Below, piece after piece: positions 44,989-53,739 of a stretch of 64,000 bases of DNA (the first letter of the stretch is position 1; each line of letters starts with the position of its first letter). Made by a program: the position numbers and the translations under genes. Source of the stretch: Solibacter sp035499435 (GTDB lineage: Bacteria; Acidobacteriota; Terriglobia; Bryobacterales; Bryobacteraceae); contig DATJYW010000415.1 in NCBI GenBank assembly GCA_035499435.1, forward strand, positions 33,249 to 97,248, read 5' to 3'. Under the pieces are notes generated by a model. The model was not told the origin of the DNA, ran no database searches, and saw only the letters and a list, made by a program, of their open reading frames with translations.

Positions 44989-47085
44989 TTGGCCACCGAG
45001 ATCACCACGCACCTGCCGGCGCAGGCCCGATTTGAAGGTTTGACGCCGGAGCAGCTCATCCAGGCATTCCGCGCGATGCACACTTCGCGGAGGCTGGACG
45101 ACCGCGAAGTGGTTTTGAAGCGCCAGAACCGGATCTTCTTCCAGGTCTCCGGCGCCGGACATGAGGCCATACAGGTGGCGGCAGCCATCTCGCTGCGATC
45201 CGGCCATGACTGGTTCTATCCTTATTACCGCGATCGCGCGCTGTGCCTGGCCCTGGGGGTCACGCCGCACGAAATGTTGCAGGAAGCCGTCGGCGCCGCC
45301 GCCGATCCCGCGTCGGGCGGGCGGCAGATGCCTTCTCACTGGGGCCATCGCGAGCGCCACATCGTAAGCTCGTCATCGCCCACGGGCACACAGTTCCTGC
45401 AGGCTGCCGGCTGCGCCGGGGCTTCGCGCTACCGCGATATCGCCGGCGAAGTGACGCTGGTCTGCTCCGGCGAAGGCGCCACCAGCGAAGGCGAATTCTG
45501 GGAGTCTCTCAACCTCGCCTGCCTGGAGCGGCTGCCGCTCCTCTACCTGATCGAGGACAACGGCTATGCGATCAGCGTCCCGCGAGAGGCGCAGACCGCG
45601 GGAGGCAGCATGTTTCCGCTCACTGCGGGCTTCCCGGGGCTGTTCCGCCAGGAGGTCGACGGCACGGATTTCCTGGCCTCGTACCGTGTGATGCAGGCCG
45701 CCGCGCGATACTGCCGCGAAGGGCGCGGACCTGCCCTGGTCCACGCGCACTGTATCCGGCCGTACTCCCACTCGCTCTCCGACGACGAGCGCCTCTACAA
45801 GCCCCCCGCCGAACGCGAAGCGGAATCGGCGCGCGATCCGGTGCTGCTTTTCCCGAAGTTCCTCATCGACGAGGGCGTGCTCGACCGGCGCATGCTTCAG
45901 GACATCGCCCACGAGATCGACGAGGAGGTGAACCAGGCCACCCAGCAGGCGCTGCACGACGAGGCCCCCGACCCGGCGACCGCGCTCCAGCACCTCTACT
46001 CCGACACCGTCGATCCCACCAGCGATGCTTTCGCCGCGCCCGCGCATTTCCACGGCGCTCCAGCCACCATGGTCGACCTGATCAACGCCGCGCTGCGCGA
46101 GGAGATGCGGCGCAATCCCGACATCCTGGTCTTCGGCGAGGACGTGGCCGACGCCACGCGCGAAGAGGTCCTGAAAGTGGTCAAAGGCAAGGGCGGAGTG
46201 TTCAAGGTCACGCACGGATTGCAGAGCGAGTTCGGCTCGCGGCGCGCATTCAATACGCCCCTGGCCGAAGCGTCGATCGTGGGCCGCGCGATCGGGTTGG
46301 CTACGCGTGGGCTCAAGCCCGTTGCCGAGATCCAGTTCTTCGACTACATCTGGCCGGCGATGATGCAAATCCGCGATGAGCTGGCGACGCTGCGCTGGCG
46401 CTCCAACGGGGCGTTCTCGTGCCCGGCGGTGATCCGTGTGGCCATCGGCGGCTATCTGAACGGCGGCGCCGTCTATCACAGCCAGTGCGGCGAAGTGCTG
46501 TTCACCCACATTCCCGGCCTGCGGGTGGTGATGCCGAGCAACGCTGCCGACGCCTGTGGGCTGCTGCGCACCGCCCTGCGCGCCGACGATCCGGTTCTCT
46601 TCCTGGAGCACAAGCGCCTCTACCGCGAGCCGTACAACCGCTCTCCCCATCCCGGCGCCGATTTCACGATTCCCTTCGGCCGCGCCAGGGTGGTCAAGCC
46701 GGGGCAGAGCCTGAGCGTCATCACCTACGGCGCGCTGGTGCAGAAGGCGCTGCTCGCCGCAACCCAGATCGAGCGCCGCAATCCTGCCGTGAGCATCGAG
46801 ATTCTGGATTTGCGCACGCTCGCGCCCTACGACTGGGCGGCGATCCGGCGATCGGTCGAGAAGACCAGCCGGGTGATCATCGCGCACGAGGACATGCTGT
46901 CATTCGGATACGGAGCGGAGATCGCGGCACGGATCGCGGACGAGTTGTTCGGATCGCTGGACGCGCCGGTGCGGCGCGTAGGTGCGCTGGACACGTGGGT
47001 GGGCTATCACCCGCAACTCGAAGCGGCCATCCTGCCGCAGACCGAAACGCTCGTATCTGAGATGGAACGGCTGATCGCGTGGTGA
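44989..47085 (+). CDS. 2-oxoacid dehydrogenase E1, fused alpha and beta subunits
   Basis: 698 aa, TTG start with GCGGGAG just before. The alpha half (about 1-345) has the thiamine-diphosphate motif GEGATSEGEFWESLNLACLERLPLLYLIEDN and phosphoacceptor-loop phrases of branched-chain E1 alpha. The beta half (about 355-698) has VFGEDVAD, FNTPLAEASIVGRAIG, DYIWPAMMQIRDELA and LEILDLRTLAPYD. Fused E1 of this kind serves branched-chain 2-oxoacid or pyruvate oxidation with E2 and E3 encoded elsewhere. Convergent with aspS across a 9-bp gap. Confidence 0.93.
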   Translation: MATEITTHLPAQARFEGLTPEQLIQAFRAMHTSRRLDDREVVLKRQNRIFFQVSGAGHEAIQVAAAISLRSGHDWFYPYYRDRALCLALGVTPHEMLQEAVGAAADPASGGRQMPSHWGHRERHIVSSSSPTGTQFLQAAGCAGASRYRDIAGEVTLVCSGEGATSEGEFWESLNLACLERLPLLYLIEDNGYAISVPREAQTAGGSMFPLTAGFPGLFRQEVDGTDFLASYRVMQAAARYCREGRGPALVHAHCIRPYSHSLSDDERLYKPPAEREAESARDPVLLFPKFLIDEGVLDRRMLQDIAHEIDEEVNQATQQALHDEAPDPATALQHLYSDTVDPTSDAFAAPAHFHGAPATMVDLINAALREEMRRNPDILVFGEDVADATREEVLKVVKGKGGVFKVTHGLQSEFGSRRAFNTPLAEASIVGRAIGLATRGLKPVAEIQFFDYIWPAMMQIRDELATLRWRSNGAFSCPAVIRVAIGGYLNGGAVYHSQCGEVLFTHIPGLRVVMPSNAADACGLLRTALRADDPVLFLEHKRLYREPYNRSPHPGADFTIPFGRARVVKPGQSLSVITYGALVQKALLAATQIERRNPAVSIEILDLRTLAPYDWAAIRRSVEKTSRVIIAHEDMLSFGYGAEIAARIADELFGSLDAPVRRVGALDTWVGYHPQLEAAILPQTETLVSEMERLIAW

Positions 47086-47094
47086 GCGGCTCCC

Positions 47095-48873
47095 CTAGAC
47101 CTGCCGGCGGATAGAGATTCCCAGCTCGCGGAGATTCTTCTCCGGCACCGTCGACGGCGCTTCGCACATCAGGTCGGTGCCGCGGGCTGTCTTCGGGAAC
47201 GGGATCACGTCGCGGATCGAAGTCTCGCCGGCGAGGATCATCACCAGGCGGTCGAGGCCGAGCGCGATGCCGCCGTGCGGCGGAGCTCCGTATTCGAGCG
47301 CGTCGAGCAGGAAGCCGAACCGGGCACGGGCTTCCTCGGTGCTCATGCCAAGCGCCGAAAAGACCTTCGACTGCACGTCGCGGCGGTGAATACGAATCGA
47401 GCCCGACCCAAGCTCGACGCCGTTGAGCACCAGGTCGTAGGACTTGGCGCGGCACCGGGCCGGGTCGGCAGTGAGCTTCTCGAGATCTTCGTCGTGCACC
47501 GAGGTGAACGGGTGGTGCGCGGCCATCCAGCGGTTTTCCTCTTCATCCCACTCGAACATCGGGAAGTCCACCACCCAGAGGAACTGGAAGTTTTTCGGAT
47601 CGAGAAGCTTGTGGCGGTCGTTGAACCTCTGCGCGAGGTTGAGGCGCAACTGTCCGCAGGCCTGGTAGACGGTCTCTTCGGGACGATGGCCCTTGGGCTC
47701 GCCGGCCCACGTGGCCAGTACCAGCAGGCTGTCTTCATTGGCGCCGCAGCGCTCGCGGACCTTGGCCATCTGCTCGGGGTAGTCGCGGTCGAGGCGCCTG
47801 GCATCGTCGTAGACGCGCAGGCCGCGCTCCTGTCCGAAAGCTTTGAACTCGTCGCGCTCCTTGCGGCTGGCCGCGCCGACGCCCGGGATATGGATCGCGA
47901 CCAGCGGCATGCCGGCATTGGCGAGCTCAGAGACCAGATCGCCGACCGGGTGCATCGGCGGGATGCGAGTGTCCGGCTTATCGATCCCGTAGTTCGCCAT
48001 GGCCTGTGCGTAGGTGAGGCGCGGGAACGGCGCAGCGATCTCGTAGCCGGCTTCCTTGCACACGCGGACGATGAGCGGCTCGATGACTTCGAAGATGCGC
48101 TCCTGCTGCGGGAAGCTCATCTCGACGTCGATCTGGGTAAATTCGGGCTGCCGGTCGGCGCGCAGGTCTTCGTCGCGGAAACAACGAACGATCTGGAAGT
48201 ACTTCTCGAAGCCGCTGATCATGAGGAGCTGCTTGAAGATCTGCGGCGATTGCGGCAGTGCGTAGAAGGTGCCGGGATTGACGCGGCTGGGCACGAGGTA
48301 GTCGCGCGCGCCCTCGGGCGTGGAGCGCGTCATGAACGGCGTTTCGATTTCGAGGAATCCCTGCGAACAAAAGAACTCGCGCACGGCGAAACTGATTTTG
48401 GAGCGCAGCATGATGTTGCGCTGCATCTGCGGCCGGCGAAGATCGACGTAGCGGTACTTGAGGCGCGCGTCCTCGGCGACATCCACGTGCTCCTCCATGG
48501 GAAACGGCGGCGTGCGCGATTCGTTGAGGAGCCAGATCTTCGAGGCCACAACCTCGACTTCGCCGGTGGGCATGTTGGGATTGACGGTCTCCGGCGACCG
48601 CTTTTCGACCGTGCCTTCCACGGCGATCACGTACTCGGCGCGCACTTCCTCGGCGCGGCTGTGCACGGCCGGGTCGATATCTTCGTGGAAGATCGCCTGG
48701 GTGTGGCCGCTGCGGTCGCGCATGTCGATGAAGATGACGGCGCCGTGGTCGCGGCGGCGGTGCGCCCAGCCCATCAGAACTACCTTCTTGCCGGCATCGG
48801 CGGCGCGCAGCTCGCCGCAAGTGTGGGTGCGGCGGAGGTCGCCGAGAAAGTCTAGTGAGACGGAAGGTTCCAT
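47095..48873 (-). CDS. aspS: Aspartyl-tRNA synthetase, bacterial type (possibly non-discriminating)
   Basis: 592 aa class IIb synthetase. OB-fold anticodon domain (GWAHRRRDHGAVIFIDMRDR), motif 1 (EIETPFMTRSTPEGARDYLVPSR), motif 2 (FRDEDLRADRQPEFTQIDVEMSF), the bacterial GAD insertion (about 300-420) and motif 3 (GIALGLDRLVMILAG). His43 in RRRDHG corresponds to the residue that is His in the non-discriminating P. aeruginosa enzyme and Leu in E. coli, so it may also charge tRNA-Asn; this is inference from one position. hisS lies directly upstream. Confidence 0.96.
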   Translation of the reverse strand: MEPSVSLDFLGDLRRTHTCGELRAADAGKKVVLMGWAHRRRDHGAVIFIDMRDRSGHTQAIFHEDIDPAVHSRAEEVRAEYVIAVEGTVEKRSPETVNPNMPTGEVEVVASKIWLLNESRTPPFPMEEHVDVAEDARLKYRYVDLRRPQMQRNIMLRSKISFAVREFFCSQGFLEIETPFMTRSTPEGARDYLVPSRVNPGTFYALPQSPQIFKQLLMISGFEKYFQIVRCFRDEDLRADRQPEFTQIDVEMSFPQQERIFEVIEPLIVRVCKEAGYEIAAPFPRLTYAQAMANYGIDKPDTRIPPMHPVGDLVSELANAGMPLVAIHIPGVGAASRKERDEFKAFGQERGLRVYDDARRLDRDYPEQMAKVRERCGANEDSLLVLATWAGEPKGHRPEETVYQACGQLRLNLAQRFNDRHKLLDPKNFQFLWVVDFPMFEWDEEENRWMAAHHPFTSVHDEDLEKLTADPARCRAKSYDLVLNGVELGSGSIRIHRRDVQSKVFSALGMSTEEARARFGFLLDALEYGAPPHGGIALGLDRLVMILAGETSIRDVIPFPKTARGTDLMCEAPSTVPEKNLRELGISIRRQV

Positions 48874-48885
48874 ATTAGAGCTTTT

Positions 48886-48906
48886 AGCTATCAGCCTTCA
48901 GCTATC
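48886..48906. repeat. AGCTATCAGC-type repeat, copy 1
   Basis: The unit AGCTATCAGCCTTCAGCTATC (21 nt, 48886-48906) covers the hisS stop. It matches the 50192-50215 unit in sequence and spacing (TATCAGCCnTCAGCT). Confidence 0.5.
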
Positions 48907-50139
48907 TCGCCTCAATCGCTCCGCGATTTCGGCGGGTGTAAGATTCCATTGCTCGCCGGACGCCATGTCCTTTAGGGCGTATCGGCCGGCGGCCATTTCA
49001 TTGTCGCCGATGATCAGCACGTGGCGTGCGCCGGTCTTGTTGGCGATCTCCAGGGCGCGCTTGAGCTTGCCCTCGCCGATCTCCACGCTGCGGCCGGACA
49101 GGCGGAAAGCGCGCGCCATCAGGACGGCGTGGCGCCGCGCGGGCTCGCCAAGAGGAGCGATAAAGAGGTCCAGCGCGGCGGGCGCCTGCTCGCCCTCGAC
49201 GCTCATCACCAGGCGGTCTTCGCCGATGGAGAAACCGATGCCAGGCGCCGCCACCTTGCTGCCCAGCGATTCGGCCAAGCCGTCGTAGCGGCCGCCGCCG
49301 AGCACCGAGTTCTGTGCTCCCAGCGCGCCGTGAACCACTTCGAACGTGGTCCGCATGTAGTAGTCCAGGCCGCGCACCATGCGCGGGCGCACCTCGTACT
49401 CGATTCCTCGGTCGGTGAGGTATTGCCTGACGGCGTCGAAGTGCGCGCGGCAGGCGTCGCAGAGGTAATCGAGAATGGAAGGCAGCGCGTCGATGATCGG
49501 CTGGTCGGCCTCGACTTTGCAATCCAGCACCCGCAGCGGATTGGTCTCGGCCCGGCGCTGGCAATCGCCGCACATGCGCGGCGCAGCCTCTTTCAGCTCC
49601 TGGCGCAGGCGCTCGACATATTGCGGACGGCAATTCGAATCGCCGACGGAATTTAGCAGCAGCTTGAATCCGGTGAGCCCGACGCCTTTGAGGATCTCCA
49701 CCACCATCTCGATGACTTCGGCGTCGATCATCGGCGATTCCGAGCCGATAGCTTCGGCGCCGATCTGGAAGAACTGCCGGTACCGGCCCTTCTGCGGCCG
49801 CTCGCGGCGGAACATCGGCCCGATGTAGTAGAGCTTCTGCACGCCGGGACGCTGATCGAGCCGATGCTCGATATAGGCGCGGATCACGGACGCGGTGTTC
49901 TCGGGCCGGAGGGTCAGCGAGCTGCCGTCGCGATCGTCGAAGGTGTACATCTCCTTGGTCACGATGTCGGTATCGGCCCCGACGCCGCGCGCGAACAGTT
50001 GCGTCTCCTCGAAGATGGGCGTGCGGATTTCGTGGTAGTTGTAGGCGCGGAAAATCTCGCGCGCCTTTGCTTCCACGCGGTTCCAGACGTCGGTGGATGG
50101 GGGCAGTAGGTCTCTGGTTCCTTTGACGGCTTTGATCAA
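48898..50139 (-). CDS. hisS: Histidyl-tRNA synthetase
   Basis: 413 aa class IIa synthetase. Motif 1 (YNYHEIRTPIFEE), motif 2 (MFRRERPQKGRYRQFFQIGAEAIG), His-A (RGLDYYMRTTFEVVHGALG), motif 3 (GIGFSIGEDRLVM) and the anticodon domain (about 320-413). A Cys-rich insert (PRMCGDCQRRAETNPLRVLDCK, YLCDACR) is present. The start is TTG; the canonical N-terminus IKAVKGTRDLLPP leaves no ATG choice. It probably forms an operon with aspS. Confidence 0.97.
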   Translation of the reverse strand: MIKAVKGTRDLLPPSTDVWNRVEAKAREIFRAYNYHEIRTPIFEETQLFARGVGADTDIVTKEMYTFDDRDGSSLTLRPENTASVIRAYIEHRLDQRPGVQKLYYIGPMFRRERPQKGRYRQFFQIGAEAIGSESPMIDAEVIEMVVEILKGVGLTGFKLLLNSVGDSNCRPQYVERLRQELKEAAPRMCGDCQRRAETNPLRVLDCKVEADQPIIDALPSILDYLCDACRAHFDAVRQYLTDRGIEYEVRPRMVRGLDYYMRTTFEVVHGALGAQNSVLGGGRYDGLAESLGSKVAAPGIGFSIGEDRLVMSVEGEQAPAALDLFIAPLGEPARRHAVLMARAFRLSGRSVEIGEGKLKRALEIANKTGARHVLIIGDNEMAAGRYALKDMASGEQWNLTPAEIAERLRRDS

Positions 50140-50186
50140 GGGGAAACTTTATGGTAACAAAGGCGCCAGGCGTTAGGCTTCGGCAA

Positions 50187-50266
50187 CTTCGGCTATCGGC
50201 TATCAGCCGTCAGCTTCCAGCACCAACGATCATTCACAGCTGAAAGCTGATAGCTGATAGCTGAAG
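50187..50266. repeat. Long imperfect inverted repeat (AGCTATCAGC family, copy 2)
   Basis: The 169-bp hisS-bshB1 gap holds GCTATCGGCTATCAGC (50192-50207), which pairs with GCTGATAGCTGATAGC (50246-50261) with only one G-U wobble. Flanking bases (50187-50191 with 50262-50266) and an inner six-pair helix (50210-50215 with 50238-50243) extend the stem to about 27 pairs around a 22-nt loop. Tandem GCCTGAA units follow at about 50286-50302. Confidence 0.6.
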
Positions 50267-50308
50267 GCGGATAGCCCTTAGCTGACGCCTGAAGCCTGAA
50301 GCCTTTCT

Positions 50309-51019
50309 TCAAATCGACCTTCCCGGCATCGCCACCACATCGTCAATCTGGATCGCCTCTTTCACCACGAACGGCTCGCCGTACTTCACGCCGATCAGGT
50401 TGCCGTAGAAGCGGGCAATGCTGCCCAGGCGATCGCGAATCTCCTGCTCGTTGGGAAACAGCGTGCCGCCTTCGATGGCCTCCCCGTATTGCGAGGTGTA
50501 GCTCAAGAGCGCGGTCATGCGGCGCTCGAATTGCGCGCTGATGTCCACGATGAAGCTCGGCTTCACCTCGGCGTAGACGCTCGAGTAGAGGATCTTGAAT
50601 GGGCGGTGCGGCTCGCTGTACTCGTCCAGTTTGCGGAGGCCCGAAAGAAAGCACGCCTCGAAACCGATCTCGCTGGCGCGGTAGTGGTCGGGATGGCGGG
50701 CTTCCCAATAGGGCAGGATCACCACCCGCGGCTTGAGCTCGCGGATCTTGACCGCCAGCGTCATGCGGGCGGTGATGGTGTTTTCCAGGCGCGCGTCCGG
50801 CATGTGGAGGTTGCCCCGCCACTTGAGCAGCATGTGCTTGCCGGCTACCTCGCTTTCGGCGACGCGCTGCTCGGGAGTGCCGCGCGTACCCATGTCGCCG
50901 GCGGTCAGGTCGAGGACGCCGGCGCGGTAGCCCATCTCGGCCATCCTGATCAGTGTCCCGCCGCAGGTCTGTTCGACGTCGTCGGGGTGGGCGGCGATCG
51001 CCAGGACGTCCAGGCTCAT
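50309..51019 (-). CDS. bshB1: Bacillithiol biosynthesis deacetylase BshB1-type
   Basis: 236 aa of the PIG-L/LmbE family. The zinc motif AHPDDVE (His11, Asp13-Asp14) and the later His in YWEARHPDHYRASEIGFEA match BshB1, which deacetylates N-acetylglucosaminyl-malate on the way to the low-molecular-weight thiol bacillithiol. The C-terminus (ALLSYTSQYGEAIEGGTLFPNEQEI) is the BshB1 type. Its ATG overlaps the glutaredoxin-like stop as ATGA. Confidence 0.88.
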   Translation of the reverse strand: MSLDVLAIAAHPDDVEQTCGGTLIRMAEMGYRAGVLDLTAGDMGTRGTPEQRVAESEVAGKHMLLKWRGNLHMPDARLENTITARMTLAVKIRELKPRVVILPYWEARHPDHYRASEIGFEACFLSGLRKLDEYSEPHRPFKILYSSVYAEVKPSFIVDISAQFERRMTALLSYTSQYGEAIEGGTLFPNEQEIRDRLGSIARFYGNLIGVKYGEPFVVKEAIQIDDVVAMPGRSI

Positions 51020-51261
51020 GCGCGCGCCGCCAGTTTCTTCAGGAATTCGTTCATGTCCACCCGGTATTTGAAGGCTTTGGCGCCGTTGATGGCGATCACC
51101 GGCACTTCGTCATTGTAGCGGCGTACGAGCCCGGCGTCGCGGTCGATATCGATTTCCTCGTAGTCGAAATCGGCGCGGCGCCGCGCGGCCAGCAGCACCT
51201 GTTTGGCATCGTCGCACAGGCAGCAGCCGGCGCGCGTGTACAGGGTGACCTTCGGCCTCAT
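51016..51261 (-). CDS. Glutaredoxin-like thiol-redox protein
   Basis: 81 aa, a compact thioredoxin-fold protein: VTLYTRAGCCLCDDAK with C13-C-L-C16, a cis-Pro region (EVPVIAING) and the last helix. Overlaps both neighbours by ATGA. Beside bshB1, a bacilliredoxin-like role in reducing mixed disulphides is attractive but unproven; the active site differs from the CGC motif of BrxA/B. Confidence 0.82.
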   Translation of the reverse strand: MRPKVTLYTRAGCCLCDDAKQVLLAARRRADFDYEEIDIDRDAGLVRRYNDEVPVIAINGAKAFKYRVDMNEFLKKLAARA

Positions 51262-51932
51262 CTCCAGTAGTAGTCGGGAGGCGGAGTGGAGCGCCGGCGC
51301 GGCACCAGGAGCATGATGAGCAGCGCGCCCGCCACGAAGCCGCCCACGTGCGCCATGTAGGCCACGCCGCCGCCCTGCGAAACGTGCGAGTATCCGATGC
51401 TGCCGAATCCGTTGAAGAACTGGATGAAAAACCAGTAGATCAGCATCAGCCAGGCAGGCACGTCGATGGTTGTGATGAACAGGAAGACGAAGATCAGGGT
51501 GTGCACCCGCGAGTGCGGGAACTTCACCATGTAAGCGCCCATGATGCCGGCGATGGCTCCGCTGGCGCCCACGGTGGGGACTCGCGATGTCGGATCCACC
51601 AGCACCTGCGCCAGGGCCGCCGCGACTCCGCAGGCGAGATAGAACAACAGGTATTTGCCGTGTCCCAGGATGTCTTCCACGTTGTCGCCGAAAATCCACA
51701 GAAACCACATGTTGCCGAGCACGTGCATCCAGCCTCCGTGAAGAAACATGGAGGTGAAGACGGAGCTGAAACTGAACTCGTCCGGCACCAGGCCGTAGGT
51801 CCGGATGAACAGGTCGCGATAGTAAGGCGCAAGCGAGAACTCGAAGAGGAAAATCAGCACGTTGATCACGATCAGCAGCGTCGTGACGACAGGCTTGGAG
51901 TAACTCGGCTCGGAATCGCGTAGAGGAAACAT
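51258..51932 (-). CDS. Rhomboid-family intramembrane serine protease
   Basis: 224 aa with about six TM helices. The catalytic Ser in VGASGAIAG and the His in AHVGGFVAG are both present, and the LHGGWMHVLGNMWFLWIFG loop is typical. It cleaves substrates within or near the inner membrane. The start codon directly follows the PfkB stop (TAGATG). Confidence 0.92.
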   Translation of the reverse strand: MFPLRDSEPSYSKPVVTTLLIVINVLIFLFEFSLAPYYRDLFIRTYGLVPDEFSFSSVFTSMFLHGGWMHVLGNMWFLWIFGDNVEDILGHGKYLLFYLACGVAAALAQVLVDPTSRVPTVGASGAIAGIMGAYMVKFPHSRVHTLIFVFLFITTIDVPAWLMLIYWFFIQFFNGFGSIGYSHVSQGGGVAYMAHVGGFVAGALLIMLLVPRRRSTPPPDYYWR

Positions 51933-52895
51933 CTAGTCGAGGGCGCCCGCCCGCGAGGAGCGCGAGGCAAAGTCGGGATGGGAGCGCCGCTCGCCGCGCG
52001 TCATGAGGGAACGGACTTCTTCCAGCCCCCGAATGCCGCCGCGCGCGCCAAGCGCAGTGCAATTGAGCGCCGCCATGGCATTGGAAAAATCGAGCGCTTC
52101 GCGCAGTGGCATTCCCTGCAAAACAGCATAGCAGAAGGCCCCGTGAAAGACGTCTCCAGCGCCGGTGGTGTCCACACAGTTGACCACGAAGGCCGGTGCA
52201 TAGTGGAACTTCCCGCTCTCCAGCGCCAGCGCCCCGTGGGGGCCCAGGGTCATCGCCGCCACCTTCATCCGGTATTCCTGCTGGATCATCTGGAGGGCGC
52301 GGAAGGGATCGGTCTCACCGGTCCAGGCGGCCGGAAATTCGCTGGAGGCGATCAGGTAGTCGACGTTCGGCAGGACGTTGCTGAAGCCGTGGTAGATCGT
52401 GTCGACGTCGATGGTGACCGGAATGCCGCAGCCGCGCGCAAGGCGGGCGGCGCGGGCCACGGCGGGAGTATCGTGGGCATCGATGTGCAGCAGGCGGCCG
52501 CACGCGATCATCTCCTCGGTGATTTCTTCGGGGCGAAGCTTGAGACCATCGTCGCGGCGCCAGAGTACAGTGCGCTCGCCGGTGGAGCGGTCGATCACGA
52601 TGTAGGCGGACTGGTTGGCGCACCCGGGGCGGACCAGGACGTGGTCGAGGTTGATGCCGGTGCCGCGCAGGCTGTCCATCTGCACGCGGCCGCGCAGGTC
52701 GTCGCCGACGGAGCCGATGTACTTGGTGCGCAGTCCCAGGCGCGCGCAGGCGACCAGCGCGCTGGCCACTTGGCCTCCGGGGCTGAGGTGCTCTTCTTCG
52801 AAAGGCACTTTGCCGGCATAGGCGGGGAAGTGAGGGACGATAAGGAGAGTGTCGGTGGCGTTGAGGCCGACACCGACGACGTCGAATTCGGGCAT
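51933..52895 (-). CDS. PfkB-family carbohydrate kinase
   Basis: 320 aa, ribokinase fold. The N-terminal GG motif region is SPGGQVASALVACARLGL, and the C-terminal PfkB signature DTTGAGDVFHGAF carries the catalytic Asp. Substrate not clear; it resembles sugar and deoxy-sugar kinases. First gene of the kinase-rhomboid-glutaredoxin-bshB1 run. Confidence 0.9.
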   Translation of the reverse strand: MPEFDVVGVGLNATDTLLIVPHFPAYAGKVPFEEEHLSPGGQVASALVACARLGLRTKYIGSVGDDLRGRVQMDSLRGTGINLDHVLVRPGCANQSAYIVIDRSTGERTVLWRRDDGLKLRPEEITEEMIACGRLLHIDAHDTPAVARAARLARGCGIPVTIDVDTIYHGFSNVLPNVDYLIASSEFPAAWTGETDPFRALQMIQQEYRMKVAAMTLGPHGALALESGKFHYAPAFVVNCVDTTGAGDVFHGAFCYAVLQGMPLREALDFSNAMAALNCTALGARGGIRGLEEVRSLMTRGERRSHPDFASRSSRAGALD

Positions 52896-52984
52896 TCACG
52901 TGTATTCTAGCGTCACTGCGGGCTACGGCCGCCGGGAGGACGGCAAAAAACGACCGAGCGCGCCGCTGAGTTCACCCCACTACT

Positions 52985-53326
52985 TCAGATCTTCCGCCGG
53001 TGAGTCGAGGATACCGGGGTCCTCAGGTTGTAGATTTCGATGCGCCGGTTCAATGCGGCCGCGCGGCGGTGGAATTCGTCTGGCTGGAGGCGAGCGCGCT
53101 CGGCATACAGGCGGCGCGCATCGGTGTCGATGTCCCGGGCCTCTTCAATCCACGCCGGCGCGAACCCGTTGTTGCGCAGGATGCGGTGCGCCATGCGCTG
53201 GCCGGCGTCCTCGTAAGGGTTCTCTTCCAGCGAGATCGGCTGTCCGGCGCCGTCGAGGCGGTCGAATGCACCGTCGTTCATCGCCTCCTGGATCTTGCGC
53301 TCGGCAACCAGGTTCCAGACGTCCAT
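52985..53326 (-). CDS. DnaJC28-type conserved protein (DUF1992)
   Basis: 113 aa. The core VAERKIQEAMNDGAFDRLDGAGQPISLEENPYED and AHRILRNNGFAPAWIEE matches the DUF1992/DnaJ homologue subfamily C member 28 domain. Cytoplasmic, function unsettled. ATG start at 53326. Confidence 0.88.
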   Translation of the reverse strand: MDVWNLVAERKIQEAMNDGAFDRLDGAGQPISLEENPYEDAGQRMAHRILRNNGFAPAWIEEARDIDTDARRLYAERARLQPDEFHRRAAALNRRIEIYNLRTPVSSTHRRKI

Positions 53327-53483
53327 GAGAACAGGCTAACACGCGCGGTTTGACGGCTTAGCCCCTGATTTGCTAGCATCTTAAGTAGTTCATTGTGGTA
53401 CTTGTGTCCCTATCCTCTTTCCGCTCTCAAACGGTACTACATCGCCCCGTCTTGGCATTCCCGGAGTAAACCTTAGGAAAATT

Positions 53484-53711
53484 ATGGCTTCCAACACGTA
53501 TTCGCAAGGCGCTCAGGTCGAGCATCAAAAGTTCGGGCTGGGCACCGTCCTGTCGCATAGTGAAGAGCGCATTGTCATCAAGTTCGATGACCACGGCGAG
53601 AAAAAATTCGTCACCCAACTGGTGATAGGCAGCCTGAAAAAGAGCGATCGTCAGCCGCCTGCCGAGAAGAAGGGCGCCCGGCGGAAGAAAGCCGCGCCCG
53701 CGGCCGTTTGA
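53484..53711 (+). CDS. Small Tudor/SH3-like protein
   Basis: 75 aa. The first ~50 residues (GAQVEHQKFGLGTVLSHSEERIVIKFDDHGEKKFV) have the five-strand beta-barrel pattern seen at the C-termini of UvrD/PcrA helicases and in DUF3553-type proteins, where it binds RNA polymerase or nucleic acid. The tail is Lys/Arg-rich (EKKGARRKKAAPAAV). It stands 28 bp before the cold-shock gene. Confidence 0.75.
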   Translation: MASNTYSQGAQVEHQKFGLGTVLSHSEERIVIKFDDHGEKKFVTQLVIGSLKKSDRQPPAEKKGARRKKAAPAAV

Positions 53712-53739
53712 CGGCCCAATTCGATTCGAGGAATAACGT

